NCBI RefSeq assembly: GCF_012113595.1
Contig: NZ_CP050831.1
Coordinates: 3,286,001 to 3,350,000, forward strand
From: Bacteroides faecium
Lineage (GTDB): Bacteria > Bacteroidota > Bacteroidia > Bacteroidales > Bacteroidaceae
Length of the DNA stretch: 64,000 bases
Direction: 5' to 3'
Under the pieces are notes generated by a model, which saw only the letters and a program-made list of their open reading frames with translations, searched no databases and was not told the origin of the DNA. Of this stretch, positions 17,795 through 26,446 are shown one piece after another. A program made the translations under genes and the position numbers. How positions within the stretch are numbered: the stretch's first letter is position 1; the number at the start of each line of letters is the position of its first letter.

Positions 17795-19936
17795 ATGGCA
17801 ACGTTACAAAACATTAGGTCGAAAGGACCTCTATTGGTGATTGTTATCGGCTTGGCGCTGTTTGCTTTCATTGCGGGTGACGCATGGAAGGTGATGCAGC
17901 CGCATCAGGCACATGACGTAGGTGAGGTGAACGGAGACGCTCTTTCCGCTCAAGAGTATCAGAATTTGGTAGAAGAATATACCGAAGTGGTGAAACTCAT
18001 GCGAGGAGTGACCGCCTTGAACGACGACCAGTCCAATCAGGTGCGCGACGAAGTATGGCGTTCCTACGTAAACAATAAACTGATTGAAAAAGAAGCTAAA
18101 GCATTGGGACTGACTGTTTCTACTGCTGAAATTCAGGACATCCTGAAAGCTGGAGTTCATCCTTTGCTACGTCAGACTCCTTTCCAGAATCCGCAAACAG
18201 GCAACTTCGACAAGGATATGTTGAACAAATTCCTCGTTGAATATGCTAAGATGAGCGAATCACAGATGCCGGCACAGTATGCAGAACAATACAACAATAT
18301 GTATAAATACTGGTCATTCATCCAGAAGACATTGATCCAAAGCCGTTTGGCTGAAAAATACCAGGCATTGGTTTCTAAAGCTCTTCTTTCTAATCCGGTA
18401 GAAGCACAGGATGCTTTCGACGCACGCGTGAACCAATACAATGTATTGCTGGCAGGCGTTCCTTACTCTTCAGTAGTAGACTCTACTATCGTAGTGAAAG
18501 AATCGGAATTGAAAGACCTGTACAACAAAAAGAAAGAACAGTTCAAGCAATATCAGGAAACTCGTGACATCAAATACATTGATGTTCAGGTGACTGCCAG
18601 CGCAGAAGACAGAGCTGCTATCCAGAAAGAAGTAGATGAAGCAACTGCACAGTTGGCTACTACAACAGATGATTACACATCGTTTGTTCGTTCGGTAGGT
18701 TCTGAAGCTCCTTATGTAGACCTGTTCTATAACAAGACAGCATTCCCGTCGGATGTAGTAGCTCGTTTGGACTCTGCTTCTGTAGGTACTGTTTACGGTC
18801 CTTACTACAATGGTGGTGATAATACTATCAACTCTTTCAAGATTGTAGCTAAAGCTGCCGCTGCCGACTCTGTGGAATTCCGTCAGATTCAGGTATATGC
18901 TGAGGATGCATTGAAGACTAAGGCATTGTCGGATAGTATCTACAATGCTCTTAAAGGTGGTGCAAACTTCGCAGACCTGGCTAAGAAATATGGTCAGACA
19001 GGTGACTCTAACTGGATGACTGCTGCACAGTATGAAGGTGCACAGATTGACGGTGACAACCTGAAATTCATCTCTGCCATCAATAATACAGGTGTGAACG
19101 AACTGGTAAACTTGCCGATGGGACAAGCTAACGTAATTCTTCAAGTGACTAACAAGAAGGCTGTAAAAGATAAATATAAAGTAGCTGTTATCAAGCGTGA
19201 AGTAGAGTTCAGCAAAGAAACTTACAACCGTGCTTACAACGATTTCAGCCAGTTTATCGCTGCTAATCCTACTGTTGAGAAGATGGTAGCTAGCGCTGAA
19301 GAAGCCGGATACAGACTGTTGGATAGAGCTGACTTGAATAGCTCTGAACATGGTATCGGTGGCGTGAGAGGTACAAAAGAAGCCTTGAGATGGGCATTTG
19401 ATAAAGCTAAACCGGGTGAAGTATCAGGTTTGTACGAATGTGGCGAAAGCGACCATATGATCGTAGTGGGTCTGGTGAACATCAAACCGGAAGGATACCG
19501 TCCGTTGAAAGCCGTACAGGAACAGTTGAGAGCTGAAATCGTTAAAGATAAGAAAGCTGAAAAGATCATGGCTGACATGAAAGCTGCCAACGCAACTTCA
19601 TTCGACCAGTATAAGTCTATGGCTAACGCTGTAAGTGACTCTTTGAAGATGGTTACATTCGCAGCTCCTGCTTACGTATCTGCATTGCGCAGCAGCGAAC
19701 CGCTGGTAGGCGCTTATGCTTCTGTTTCTGAAGTGAACAATCTGAGCGCACCTATCAAAGGTAACGCCGGAGTATTTGTTCTGCAGGTATATGGCAAGGA
19801 CAAACTGAACGAAACATTCGATGCAAAAACAGAAGAAGCTACACTGGCTAACATGCACGCACGTTTCGCCAGCCGTCTGATGAACGACTTGTATCTGAAA
19901 GCAAATGTGAAAGATACACGCTTCCTGTTCTTCTAA
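17795..19936 (+). CDS. PpiD/SurA-like peptidyl-prolyl isomerase, membrane-anchored
   Basis: Chaperone and prolyl isomerase for proteins leaving the Sec translocon. 713 aa with one N-terminal membrane anchor (GPLLVIVIGLALFAFIAGD, about 11-30), then a SurA N-like chaperone region (40-230: QEYQNLVEEY, EVWRSYVNNKLIEKEA), a rotamase-like PPIC domain near 345-450 (VEFRQIQVYAEDALKTKALSDS, GGANFADLAKKYGQTGDS), and further helical segments. The layout matches PpiD more than soluble SurA. Codon use is strongly biased, implying high expression. A strong terminator at 19963-19995 closes the unit. Confidence 0.9.
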   Translation: MATLQNIRSKGPLLVIVIGLALFAFIAGDAWKVMQPHQAHDVGEVNGDALSAQEYQNLVEEYTEVVKLMRGVTALNDDQSNQVRDEVWRSYVNNKLIEKEAKALGLTVSTAEIQDILKAGVHPLLRQTPFQNPQTGNFDKDMLNKFLVEYAKMSESQMPAQYAEQYNNMYKYWSFIQKTLIQSRLAEKYQALVSKALLSNPVEAQDAFDARVNQYNVLLAGVPYSSVVDSTIVVKESELKDLYNKKKEQFKQYQETRDIKYIDVQVTASAEDRAAIQKEVDEATAQLATTTDDYTSFVRSVGSEAPYVDLFYNKTAFPSDVVARLDSASVGTVYGPYYNGGDNTINSFKIVAKAAAADSVEFRQIQVYAEDALKTKALSDSIYNALKGGANFADLAKKYGQTGDSNWMTAAQYEGAQIDGDNLKFISAINNTGVNELVNLPMGQANVILQVTNKKAVKDKYKVAVIKREVEFSKETYNRAYNDFSQFIAANPTVEKMVASAEEAGYRLLDRADLNSSEHGIGGVRGTKEALRWAFDKAKPGEVSGLYECGESDHMIVVGLVNIKPEGYRPLKAVQEQLRAEIVKDKKAEKIMADMKAANATSFDQYKSMANAVSDSLKMVTFAAPAYVSALRSSEPLVGAYASVSEVNNLSAPIKGNAGVFVLQVYGKDKLNETFDAKTEEATLANMHARFASRLMNDLYLKANVKDTRFLFF

Positions 19937-19962
19937 GATTAAATCGTATAAACGATAACTGC

Positions 19963-19995
19963 AAAAGGTCGTTCCTCTTTCGGGAACGACCTTTT
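19963..19995 (+). terminator. Intrinsic terminator after the PpiD-like gene
   Basis: A 13-bp perfect stem AAAAGGTCGTTCC/GGAACGACCTTTT with a 7-base loop, followed by more T residues, 27 bases after the stop codon. Confidence 0.9.
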
Positions 19996-20042
19996 TTGTT
20001 AACTTTTACATTATCGCTATACGGAAATCGACTTTATTTCCT

Positions 20043-20050
20043 TACATTTG
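20043..20050 (+). promoter_or_regulatory. -7 box of the rlmN-secG operon
   Basis: TACATTTG matches TAnnTTTG, 28 bases before the rlmN start and after the upstream terminator. Confidence 0.6.
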
Positions 20051-20078
20051 CAAATATAAACCATGAACGGAAAGAATA

Positions 20079-21113
20079 ATGTCTAAATATCCTCTTTTAG
20101 GAATGAACCTTGTGGAGCTTCAATCGCTGGTGAAAAGACTGGGTATGCCCGGCTTTACCGCCAAGCAGATTGTGGAATGGCTTTACGAGAAGAAGGTGAC
20201 TTTGATTGATGAAATGACTAATTTGTCATTGAAGAACCGGGAGTTGCTCAAGCAGAACTATGAGGTAGGGGCAGCGACTCCGGTAGATGAAATGCGTTCT
20301 GTGGATGGCACGGTGAAGTACTTGTACAGGGTTGGCGATAATCATTTTGTAGAATCCGTTTATATTCCCGATGATGACCGGGCGACGCTCTGTGTCTCTT
20401 CACAGGTAGGCTGTAAGATGAACTGCAAGTTCTGTATGACCGGAAAGCAAGGTTTTAAAGCACACCTGACCGCCAACCAGATAATCAACCAAATCCATTC
20501 ATTGCCCGAACGTGACAAACTGACAAACGTAGTGATGATGGGCATGGGCGAACCGCTCGATAATCTCGACGAAGTATTGAAGGCATTGGAGATACTGACC
20601 GCTTCTTACGGTTATGCATGGAGCCCGAAGCGCATCACTCTTTCTACGGTCGGACTACAGAAAGGACTGCAACGTTTTATCGAAGAAAGCGACTGTCACC
20701 TGGCTATCAGCCTGCACTCTCCGGTGACTGCACAACGTTCCGAACTTATGCCGGCGGAAAAGGCGTTCTCCATCACTGAAATGGTGGAACTGTTAAAAAA
20801 CTATGATTTTAGTAAACAGCGCCGACTTTCGTTTGAATATATTGTTTTTAAGGGGCTTAATGACTCGCAAGTCTATGCCAAAGAGTTGTTGAAACTTCTT
20901 CGCGGACTGGATTGCAGGGTGAATCTGATTCGTTTCCATGCCATACCGGGAGTCAATCTTGAAGGGGCGGATATGGATACGATGACCAGTTTCCGTGACT
21001 ATCTGACGTCACACGGGCTTTTCACTACGATTCGTTCTTCAAGGGGAGAAGATATTTTTGCGGCTTGCGGTATGTTGTCGACAGCGAAACAAGAGGAAAA
21101 TAATCAGAGTTAA
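20079..21113 (+). CDS. rlmN: Dual-specificity RNA methyltransferase RlmN
   Basis: Radical SAM enzyme that methylates C2 of adenine in 23S rRNA (A2503) and some tRNAs. 344 aa, normal length. The iron-sulfur motif CxxxCxxC is seen in CKMNCKFCMTGKQG (about 109-122); substrate motifs include MGMGEPLDN, ITLSTVG and SLHSP, and the C-terminal catalytic cysteine lies in DIFAACGML. The N-terminal part resembles the RlmN accessory domain (GFTAKQIVEWLYEKK). It is the first gene of a seven-gene operon with short gaps. Confidence 0.97.
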   Translation: MSKYPLLGMNLVELQSLVKRLGMPGFTAKQIVEWLYEKKVTLIDEMTNLSLKNRELLKQNYEVGAATPVDEMRSVDGTVKYLYRVGDNHFVESVYIPDDDRATLCVSSQVGCKMNCKFCMTGKQGFKAHLTANQIINQIHSLPERDKLTNVVMMGMGEPLDNLDEVLKALEILTASYGYAWSPKRITLSTVGLQKGLQRFIEESDCHLAISLHSPVTAQRSELMPAEKAFSITEMVELLKNYDFSKQRRLSFEYIVFKGLNDSQVYAKELLKLLRGLDCRVNLIRFHAIPGVNLEGADMDTMTSFRDYLTSHGLFTTIRSSRGEDIFAACGMLSTAKQEENNQS

Positions 21114-21131
21114 TATATAAAACCGAACATC

Positions 21132-22172
21132 ATGAAAAAGTACTTTTTTTATTTGAGCATCACTTTGGTAGCCTTTGTTGTTGCTTCTTGTGGTCTGAAA
21201 GGAAACCACACTTCTAGCGGACGTGCATACGAACTTTTGGTAGTAGTAGATCACGGTGTTTGGGATCGTGCGGCCGGAAGGGCTTTGCATGATGCACTCG
21301 ATTCTGACGTGCCCGGCTTGCCGCAATCGGAACCTTCTTTCCGTATCATGTACACTTCACCGAAAGATTATGATTCTACGCTGAAACTGATACGTAACAT
21401 TATTATTGTAGACATACAGGATATATATACGAAAGCCTCTTTCAAGTATGCGAAAGACGTATATGCCAATCCGCAGATGATTTTGACTATCCAGGCTCCG
21501 AACGAAGAAGAGTTCGAGAAGTTCGTGGAAGAAAACAAAAAGACGATTGTCGATTTCTTTACCCGTGCGGAAATGAACCGTCAGATTACTTTGCTCGAAA
21601 ATAAGCATAGCAATTTTATCTTAAACAAAGTGGATAGCTTGTTCGGATGCAACATTTGGCTGCCTTCCGAGTTGACTAACTCCAAAACCGGTGAAGATTT
21701 CTTCTGGGCTTCTACCAACACAGGTACTGCCGACCAGAATTTCGTAATGTACTCTTATCCTTATACCGACAAGGATACTTTCACCAAAGAATACTTCGTG
21801 CACAAACGTGACTCTGTGATGCAGGCCAACATCCCCGGATTCAAGGAAGGCGTTTTTATGTCAACTGACAGTCTGCTGACGGATGTACGCCCAATCAATG
21901 TACAAAACAGCTACACACTGGAAGCACGCGGACTATGGCGCATGAAGGGTGACTTCATGGGTGGCCCGTATGTATCACACACTCGCCTGGACGAGAAAAA
22001 CCAACGGATTATTACAGCAGAAATATTTGTTTATTCACCTGATAAAATGAAACGCAACCTGGTTCGCCAGATGGAAGCATCTCTTTACACGCTGAAACTT
22101 CCGAATGAAGTTCAGCAGAATCAGATTCCATTGGGCGGTGTATCTAAGGAAGCGGAAAAAACTAATAAGTAA
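21132..22172 (+). CDS. DUF4837 family lipoprotein
   Basis: 346-aa lipoprotein of unknown function. Signal peptide with lipobox VVASC (Cys20). The body matches my memory of DUF4837: RAYELLVVVDHGVWD, then a central region with SFRIMYTSPKDYDSTLKLIRNIIIVDIQD, and a second half with RDSVMQANIPGFKEG and ARGLWRMKGDFMGGPYVSH. No acidic signal follows the cysteine, so a periplasm-facing location is likely. It lies 18 bases after rlmN and 4 bases before pdxA; no functional link to either is known. Confidence 0.85.
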   Translation: MKKYFFYLSITLVAFVVASCGLKGNHTSSGRAYELLVVVDHGVWDRAAGRALHDALDSDVPGLPQSEPSFRIMYTSPKDYDSTLKLIRNIIIVDIQDIYTKASFKYAKDVYANPQMILTIQAPNEEEFEKFVEENKKTIVDFFTRAEMNRQITLLENKHSNFILNKVDSLFGCNIWLPSELTNSKTGEDFFWASTNTGTADQNFVMYSYPYTDKDTFTKEYFVHKRDSVMQANIPGFKEGVFMSTDSLLTDVRPINVQNSYTLEARGLWRMKGDFMGGPYVSHTRLDEKNQRIITAEIFVYSPDKMKRNLVRQMEASLYTLKLPNEVQQNQIPLGGVSKEAEKTNK

Positions 22173-22176
22173 AGAA

Positions 22177-23271
22177 ATGGAAGATAGCAAAATAAGAATC
22201 GGTATTACCCAGGGAGATATAAACGGGGTAGGCTATGAAGTGATTTTAAAGACATTTTCAGACCCTACCATGTTAGAACTTTGTACTCCGATAATTTACG
22301 GTTCGCCGAAAGTGGCTGCTTATCATCGGAAAGCATTGGATATTCAGACTAACTTCAGTATTGTTAATACGGCTTCCGAAGCGGGATACAACCGTTTGAG
22401 CGTAGTGAACTGTACGGACGATGAAGTGAAAGTGGAATTTTCCAAACCCGACCCCGAAGCGGGCAAAGCTGCCTTGGGAGCATTGGAACGTGCCATCGAA
22501 GAATATCGTGAAGGGCTGATTGACGTTATCGTGACAGCTCCTATCAATAAACATACCATCCATTCGGAAGAATTTTCATTCCCCGGACATACGGAATATA
22601 TCGAAGAACGTTTGGGTAATGGCGACAAGTCATTGATGATTCTGATGAAGAATGATTTCCGCGTGGCTTTGGTGACGACACATATCCCCGTCAGGGAGAT
22701 TGCAACTACGATTACCAAGGAACTGATTCAGGAGAAGTTGATGATCTTCCATCATTGCCTGAAACAGGATTTCGGTATCGGTGCCCCGCGCATTGCAGTG
22801 TTGTCCCTCAATCCTCACGCCGGAGACGGTGGTTTGCTGGGAATGGAAGAACAGGAAATAATTATTCCTGCGATGAAGGAAATGGAAGAAAAAGGAATCC
22901 TTTGCTACGGTCCTTATGCGGCCGACGGCTTTATGGGTTCGGGCAATTATACTCATTTCGACGGCATCCTGGCTATGTATCACGACCAGGGACTGGCTCC
23001 GTTCAAGGCATTGGCGATGGACGACGGGGTGAACTATACGGCAGGTCTGCCGGTAGTGCGCACTTCTCCTGCTCATGGCACTGCTTATGACATTGCAGGT
23101 CAGGGAGTGGCAAGTGAAGATTCTTTCCGTCAGGCAATCTATGTTGCTATTGATGTATTCCGTAATCGTCAGCGGGAGAAAGTAGCCCGTGCGAATCCAT
23201 TACGGAAACAATATTACGAGAAACGGGACGATAGTGACAAACTAAAACTGGATACAGTAGACGAGGATTAA
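22177..23271 (+). CDS. pdxA: 4-hydroxythreonine-4-phosphate dehydrogenase PdxA
   Basis: NAD-dependent, metal-dependent oxidation of 4-phosphohydroxythreonine in pyridoxal phosphate synthesis. 364 aa from ATG 22177, four bases after the upstream stop; an in-frame start at 22105 lies inside the DUF4837 gene and is rejected. Motifs: GITQGDINGVGYEV, VTAPINKHTI, FPGHTEYIEERLG, VTTHIPVREIA, LNPHAGDGGLLGMEE, GPYAADGFMGSG, MYHDQGLAPFKAL and VRTSPAHGTAYDIAGQG, covering the metal-binding histidines and the substrate sites. It carries an insert relative to E. coli PdxA near residues 65-95. Confidence 0.95.
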   Translation: MEDSKIRIGITQGDINGVGYEVILKTFSDPTMLELCTPIIYGSPKVAAYHRKALDIQTNFSIVNTASEAGYNRLSVVNCTDDEVKVEFSKPDPEAGKAALGALERAIEEYREGLIDVIVTAPINKHTIHSEEFSFPGHTEYIEERLGNGDKSLMILMKNDFRVALVTTHIPVREIATTITKELIQEKLMIFHHCLKQDFGIGAPRIAVLSLNPHAGDGGLLGMEEQEIIIPAMKEMEEKGILCYGPYAADGFMGSGNYTHFDGILAMYHDQGLAPFKALAMDDGVNYTAGLPVVRTSPAHGTAYDIAGQGVASEDSFRQAIYVAIDVFRNRQREKVARANPLRKQYYEKRDDSDKLKLDTVDED

Positions 23272-23278
23272 AAGAGTG

Positions 23279-24520
23279 ATGACAAGAGCGGAGATACAAC
23301 AAGTGAAACAACGTTTCGGTATTATTGGCAATACCGAAGCATTGTCACGTGCCATCGATGTTGCCATTCAGGTAGCTCCTACCGATTTGTCCGTGTTGAT
23401 TACCGGAGAGAGTGGTGTCGGAAAGGAGAGTTTTCCACAGATCATTCATCAATATAGCCGGAGAAAGCACGGACAGTATATTGCTGTCAACTGCGGAGCT
23501 ATCCCGGAAGGTACGATTGATTCCGAACTGTTCGGTCATGAGAAAGGCGCGTTTACCGGTGCTATCGGCGAACGGAAAGGATATTTCGGTGAAGCCGACG
23601 GCGGTACTATTTTCCTCGATGAAGTAGGGGAGTTGCCGATGCCTACCCAGGCGCGTCTGCTTCGTGTGCTGGAGAGCGGCGAATTCTTGAAAGTAGGTTC
23701 GTCAAGGGTACAAAAGACCGATGTGCGTATTGTGGCAGCTACCAATGTCAATCTTGTGCAGGCTATTTCAGAAGGGCGTTTCCGTGAGGATTTATATTAT
23801 CGGTTGAACACCGTGCCCATTCAGATACCGCCTTTGCGTGAACGGGGAGAAGATGTGCTTCTGCTGTTTCGTAAGTTTGCGGCGGACTTTGCGGAGAAAT
23901 ACCGGATGCCGGCTATCCAGTTGACAGAGGATGCAAAGAAGGAATTACTGGCTTATTCATGGCCGGGCAACGTGCGCCAGTTGAAGAATATCACGGAGCA
24001 GATTTCGATTATCGAAACGAACAGGGAGATTAACGCTGCTATCTTGCAGACCTATCTTCCGACACAAAATATGCAACGCCTTCCGGCATTGATGGGAACG
24101 CGTGAAAGTAAAGGCTTTGAAAGCGAACGGGAAATCCTTTATTCCGTCCTGTTCGATATGCGTCAGGAAGTGGCCGAGCTGAAGAAGATGGTACACAACA
24201 TGATGGCTGAACGTGCCGGACAGGTAAGTCAGGTGGGAACCGTGGTAACTACTCCGGTGGTGGCGGCTCATCAGCCTTCCGTACCTGCCATTATTCATGC
24301 CGTGCAACCAGCTCAACCGGCTGTGCGCAGGGACGATGACGATATACAGGATACGGAAGAATATGTGGAAGAACCACCACTGTCGCTGGATGAAGTAGAA
24401 AAAGAAATGATACGCAAGGCACTTGAGAGACATCACGGAAAACGGAAGAGTGCGGCAAAAGATTTGAATATATCAGAGCGTACGCTTTATAGAAAAATAA
24501 AAGAATATGATTTGGATTAA
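23279..24520 (+). CDS. Sigma-54-dependent transcription activator without receiver domain
   Basis: AAA+ enhancer-binding protein that remodels sigma-54 RNA polymerase. 413 aa. The AAA+ domain (about 20-240) starts almost at once, so there is no sensory or receiver domain, as in PspF. Seen: Walker A GESGVGKE (Val replaces the usual Thr), GAFTGA loop in EKGAFTGAIGE, Walker B GGTIFLDEVGELP, R-finger region REDLYYRLNTVPI, and WPGNVRQLKN. A flexible Val/Pro/Ala-rich linker follows (about 310-345), then a Fis-type helix-turn-helix (ALERHHGKRKSAAKDLNISERTLYRKIKE). ATG 23279 is preferred over the adjoining GTG. It overlaps lptE by 14 bases. Confidence 0.93.
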   Translation: MTRAEIQQVKQRFGIIGNTEALSRAIDVAIQVAPTDLSVLITGESGVGKESFPQIIHQYSRRKHGQYIAVNCGAIPEGTIDSELFGHEKGAFTGAIGERKGYFGEADGGTIFLDEVGELPMPTQARLLRVLESGEFLKVGSSRVQKTDVRIVAATNVNLVQAISEGRFREDLYYRLNTVPIQIPPLRERGEDVLLLFRKFAADFAEKYRMPAIQLTEDAKKELLAYSWPGNVRQLKNITEQISIIETNREINAAILQTYLPTQNMQRLPALMGTRESKGFESEREILYSVLFDMRQEVAELKKMVHNMMAERAGQVSQVGTVVTTPVVAAHQPSVPAIIHAVQPAQPAVRRDDDDIQDTEEYVEEPPLSLDEVEKEMIRKALERHHGKRKSAAKDLNISERTLYRKIKEYDLD

Positions 24521-25034
24521 GAAGATAACACGCCCTCTGTTGCTGGTCGTTTTGCCGGTAGTGGTTATAGCGTGCACTGTTTCCTATAAGTTTAACGGTT
24601 CATCTATCAACTATGATAAGGTGAAGACGATTTCCATTGCCGACTTCCCGATTAAGTCGGAGTACGTGTATGCTCCGTTGGCGACGAAGTTCAATGAAGA
24701 CCTGAAAGATATATTTATCCGTCAGACCCGCCTGCAATTGCTGAAACCGAATCAGAATGCGGACTTACAGATCGACGGAGAAATCACGGGATACAATCAG
24801 TACAACCAGGCAGTATCCGCCGATGGTTATTCTTCGGAAACGAAGTTGACCATAACAGTCAATGTACGCTTTGTCAACAACACAAATCACGCCGAAGACT
24901 TCGAACAACAATTCTCCGCTTTCCGTGTCTACGACTCCACTCAGCTGCTGACTGCCGTACAGGACGGGTTAATTGCCGAAATGTCTAAAGAGATAACCGA
25001 CCAAATATTCAATGCAACCGTAGCAAACTGGTAA
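24507..25034 (+). CDS. lptE: LptE family LPS assembly lipoprotein
   Basis: Outer membrane lipoprotein that plugs and helps assemble LptD, the lipopolysaccharide translocon. 175 aa. N-terminal signal peptide with VVVIAC lipobox (Cys23). The body reads VSYKFNGSSINYDKVKTISIADFPIKSEYVYAPLA, a pattern I know from Bacteroidota LptE, followed by beta strands (DLQIDGEITGYNQYNQAVS, KLTITVNVRFVNN) and a C-terminal helix. It starts inside the end of the sigma-54 activator gene and lies 5 bases before the next gene, so it is transcribed with both. Confidence 0.88.
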   Translation: MIWIKKITRPLLLVVLPVVVIACTVSYKFNGSSINYDKVKTISIADFPIKSEYVYAPLATKFNEDLKDIFIRQTRLQLLKPNQNADLQIDGEITGYNQYNQAVSADGYSSETKLTITVNVRFVNNTNHAEDFEQQFSAFRVYDSTQLLTAVQDGLIAEMSKEITDQIFNATVANW

Positions 25035-25039
25035 TATAA

Positions 25040-25798
25040 ATGACTTCTGTTAACTTTCAACAATGGATTCAGCATCCTGAAACGCTGAATAGGGACACTT
25101 TGTACGAAATGCGCAATCTTCTTGCAAGATATCCGTATTTTCAGTCGCTCCGCTTGCTGTATCTCAAAAATCTGTATATTCTCCATGATATTAATTTCGG
25201 AGGGGAACTGCGGAAAGCCGTTCTTTATATTGCCGACCGGCGGAAGTTGTTTCAACTGATTGAAGGCAGCCGTTTCGATCTTCAGTCCCGGAAAAAGGGA
25301 GTGGCGCTGACGGAAGTGCTGAAAGACGAACCATCCGTAGATCGTACACTGGCATTAATCGATGCTTTCCTGTCTACGGCTCCGGAAGAGGTGACTGCAC
25401 AGACCGGATTCGACTACTCGATGGATTATACCTCTTATTTGCTTGAAGAGACTCCCGCTACGGATGAAGCAACGGATGAAACGCCCAAGCTGAAAGGCTT
25501 TGAACTGATCGACGACTTCATCGAAAAGAGCGAAAGCGACTCTCCTCTCTACATGAAACCTTTGCGGGAAGAAGCGGAAGTATCCGTTACTCCTTCCGAC
25601 GAAGCAAGTGCGGAAGAAGAGGATGATGATAGCTGTTTTACAGAAACTTTGGCAAAAATCTATGTTAAACAGCAACGATATTCAAAAGCTCTTGAAATAA
25701 TTAAAAAATTAAGCTTGAAATATCCAAAAAAAAATGCTTACTTTGCAGACCAAATCAGATTTTTGGAGAAATTGATTATTAACGCTAATTCAAAATAA
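25040..25798 (+). CDS. Hypothetical protein with C-terminal TPR-like helices, 252 aa
   Basis: No signal peptide or membrane segment. The N-terminal 100 residues are helical (NRDTLYEMRNLLARYPYFQSLRLLYLKNLY) and the centre is acidic and probably disordered (about 140-205, ending DEASAEEEDDDSCF). The C-terminus has a TPR-like pair (ETLAKIYVKQQRYSKALEIIKKLSLKYPKKNAYFADQIRFLEKLI). Similar proteins precede secG in Bacteroides, so it may assist envelope or secretion proteins; this is inference from position. Gaps are 5 bases to lptE and 6 to secG. Confidence 0.85.
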   Translation: MTSVNFQQWIQHPETLNRDTLYEMRNLLARYPYFQSLRLLYLKNLYILHDINFGGELRKAVLYIADRRKLFQLIEGSRFDLQSRKKGVALTEVLKDEPSVDRTLALIDAFLSTAPEEVTAQTGFDYSMDYTSYLLEETPATDEATDETPKLKGFELIDDFIEKSESDSPLYMKPLREEAEVSVTPSDEASAEEEDDDSCFTETLAKIYVKQQRYSKALEIIKKLSLKYPKKNAYFADQIRFLEKLIINANSK

Positions 25799-25804
25799 CT
25801 AAAG

Positions 25805-26200
25805 ATGTACTTATTATTCGTTATCTTAATGGTGATTGCAGCCTTGTTGATGTGCTTCATCGTGTTGATTCAGAACTCAAAAGGGGGCGGACTTGCTTCC
25901 GGTTTTTCTTCATCTAACGCTATTATGGGCGTACGCAAAACTACAGATTTTCTGGAAAAAGCAACGTGGGGTCTGGCTATCTTCATGGTTGTAATGAGCA
26001 TTGCTACCGCTTATGTTGTTCCCCGTTCGGCTGTTGCTACAGACGCAGTGTTGGAACAAGCACAGAAAGAACAACAAACTAACCCGTATAACTTACCCGC
26101 AGGTACGGCTGCGCCTCAGTCTGAAGCTCCTGCTACTAACGCACCTGCTACAGAAACTCCGGCACCGGCTGCTGAAACTCCTGCTCCTGCGGCAGAGTAA
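25805..26200 (+). CDS. secG: Preprotein translocase subunit SecG
   Basis: Small inner-membrane subunit of the SecYEG channel. 131 aa: two membrane segments (about 2-22 and 55-75) separated by the cytoplasmic loop QNSKGGGLASGFSSSNAIMGVRKTTDFLEKATW, which holds the family signature. The tail from about 95 is a low-complexity Ala/Pro/Thr/Glu run (APATETPAPAAETPAPAAE), typical of Bacteroides SecG. Last gene of the rlmN operon, 6 bases after the previous stop. Confidence 0.95.
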   Translation: MYLLFVILMVIAALLMCFIVLIQNSKGGGLASGFSSSNAIMGVRKTTDFLEKATWGLAIFMVVMSIATAYVVPRSAVATDAVLEQAQKEQQTNPYNLPAGTAAPQSEAPATNAPATETPAPAAETPAPAAE

Positions 26201-26279
26201 TTTGCTCCGGACACAGCAGTAAGGCTATTTGGGTAAAACCATTTAAAGGAAGATTGTCCGATGATGTCTTCTTTAATAT

Positions 26280-26347
26280 TTAAGTGCGGATTACGCAGAT
26301 TACACGGATTTTCAATGTTCCGCGTAGTCAGTGTAATCCGCACTTAA
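26280..26347. repeat. 9-bp-period hairpin element, copy 1
   Basis: A 15-bp perfect inverted repeat (26280-26294 with 26333-26347, TTAAGTGCGGATTAC) encloses a 9-base period (GCGGATTAC-GCAGATTAC-ACGGATTTT). It follows secG by 80 bases and may double as its terminator. The remaining bases of 26201-26446 hold only the MFS promoter. Confidence 0.7.
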
Positions 26348-26370
26348 CTTTTTCTTTTAAAAACAATCTC

Positions 26371-26406
26371 TTTGTAGTGAAAACAAACAAGATTTAACTA
26401 CCTTTG
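26371..26406 (+). promoter_or_regulatory. Candidate promoter of the MFS gene
   Basis: TTTG at 26371-26374 and TACCTTTG at 26399-26406. The 24-base spacing is longer than the usual 19-21, so the -33 assignment is weak. Confidence 0.5.
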
Positions 26407-26446
26407 TTGACCGTACGAGATTATTAATAACTTTTTAAATATAACA

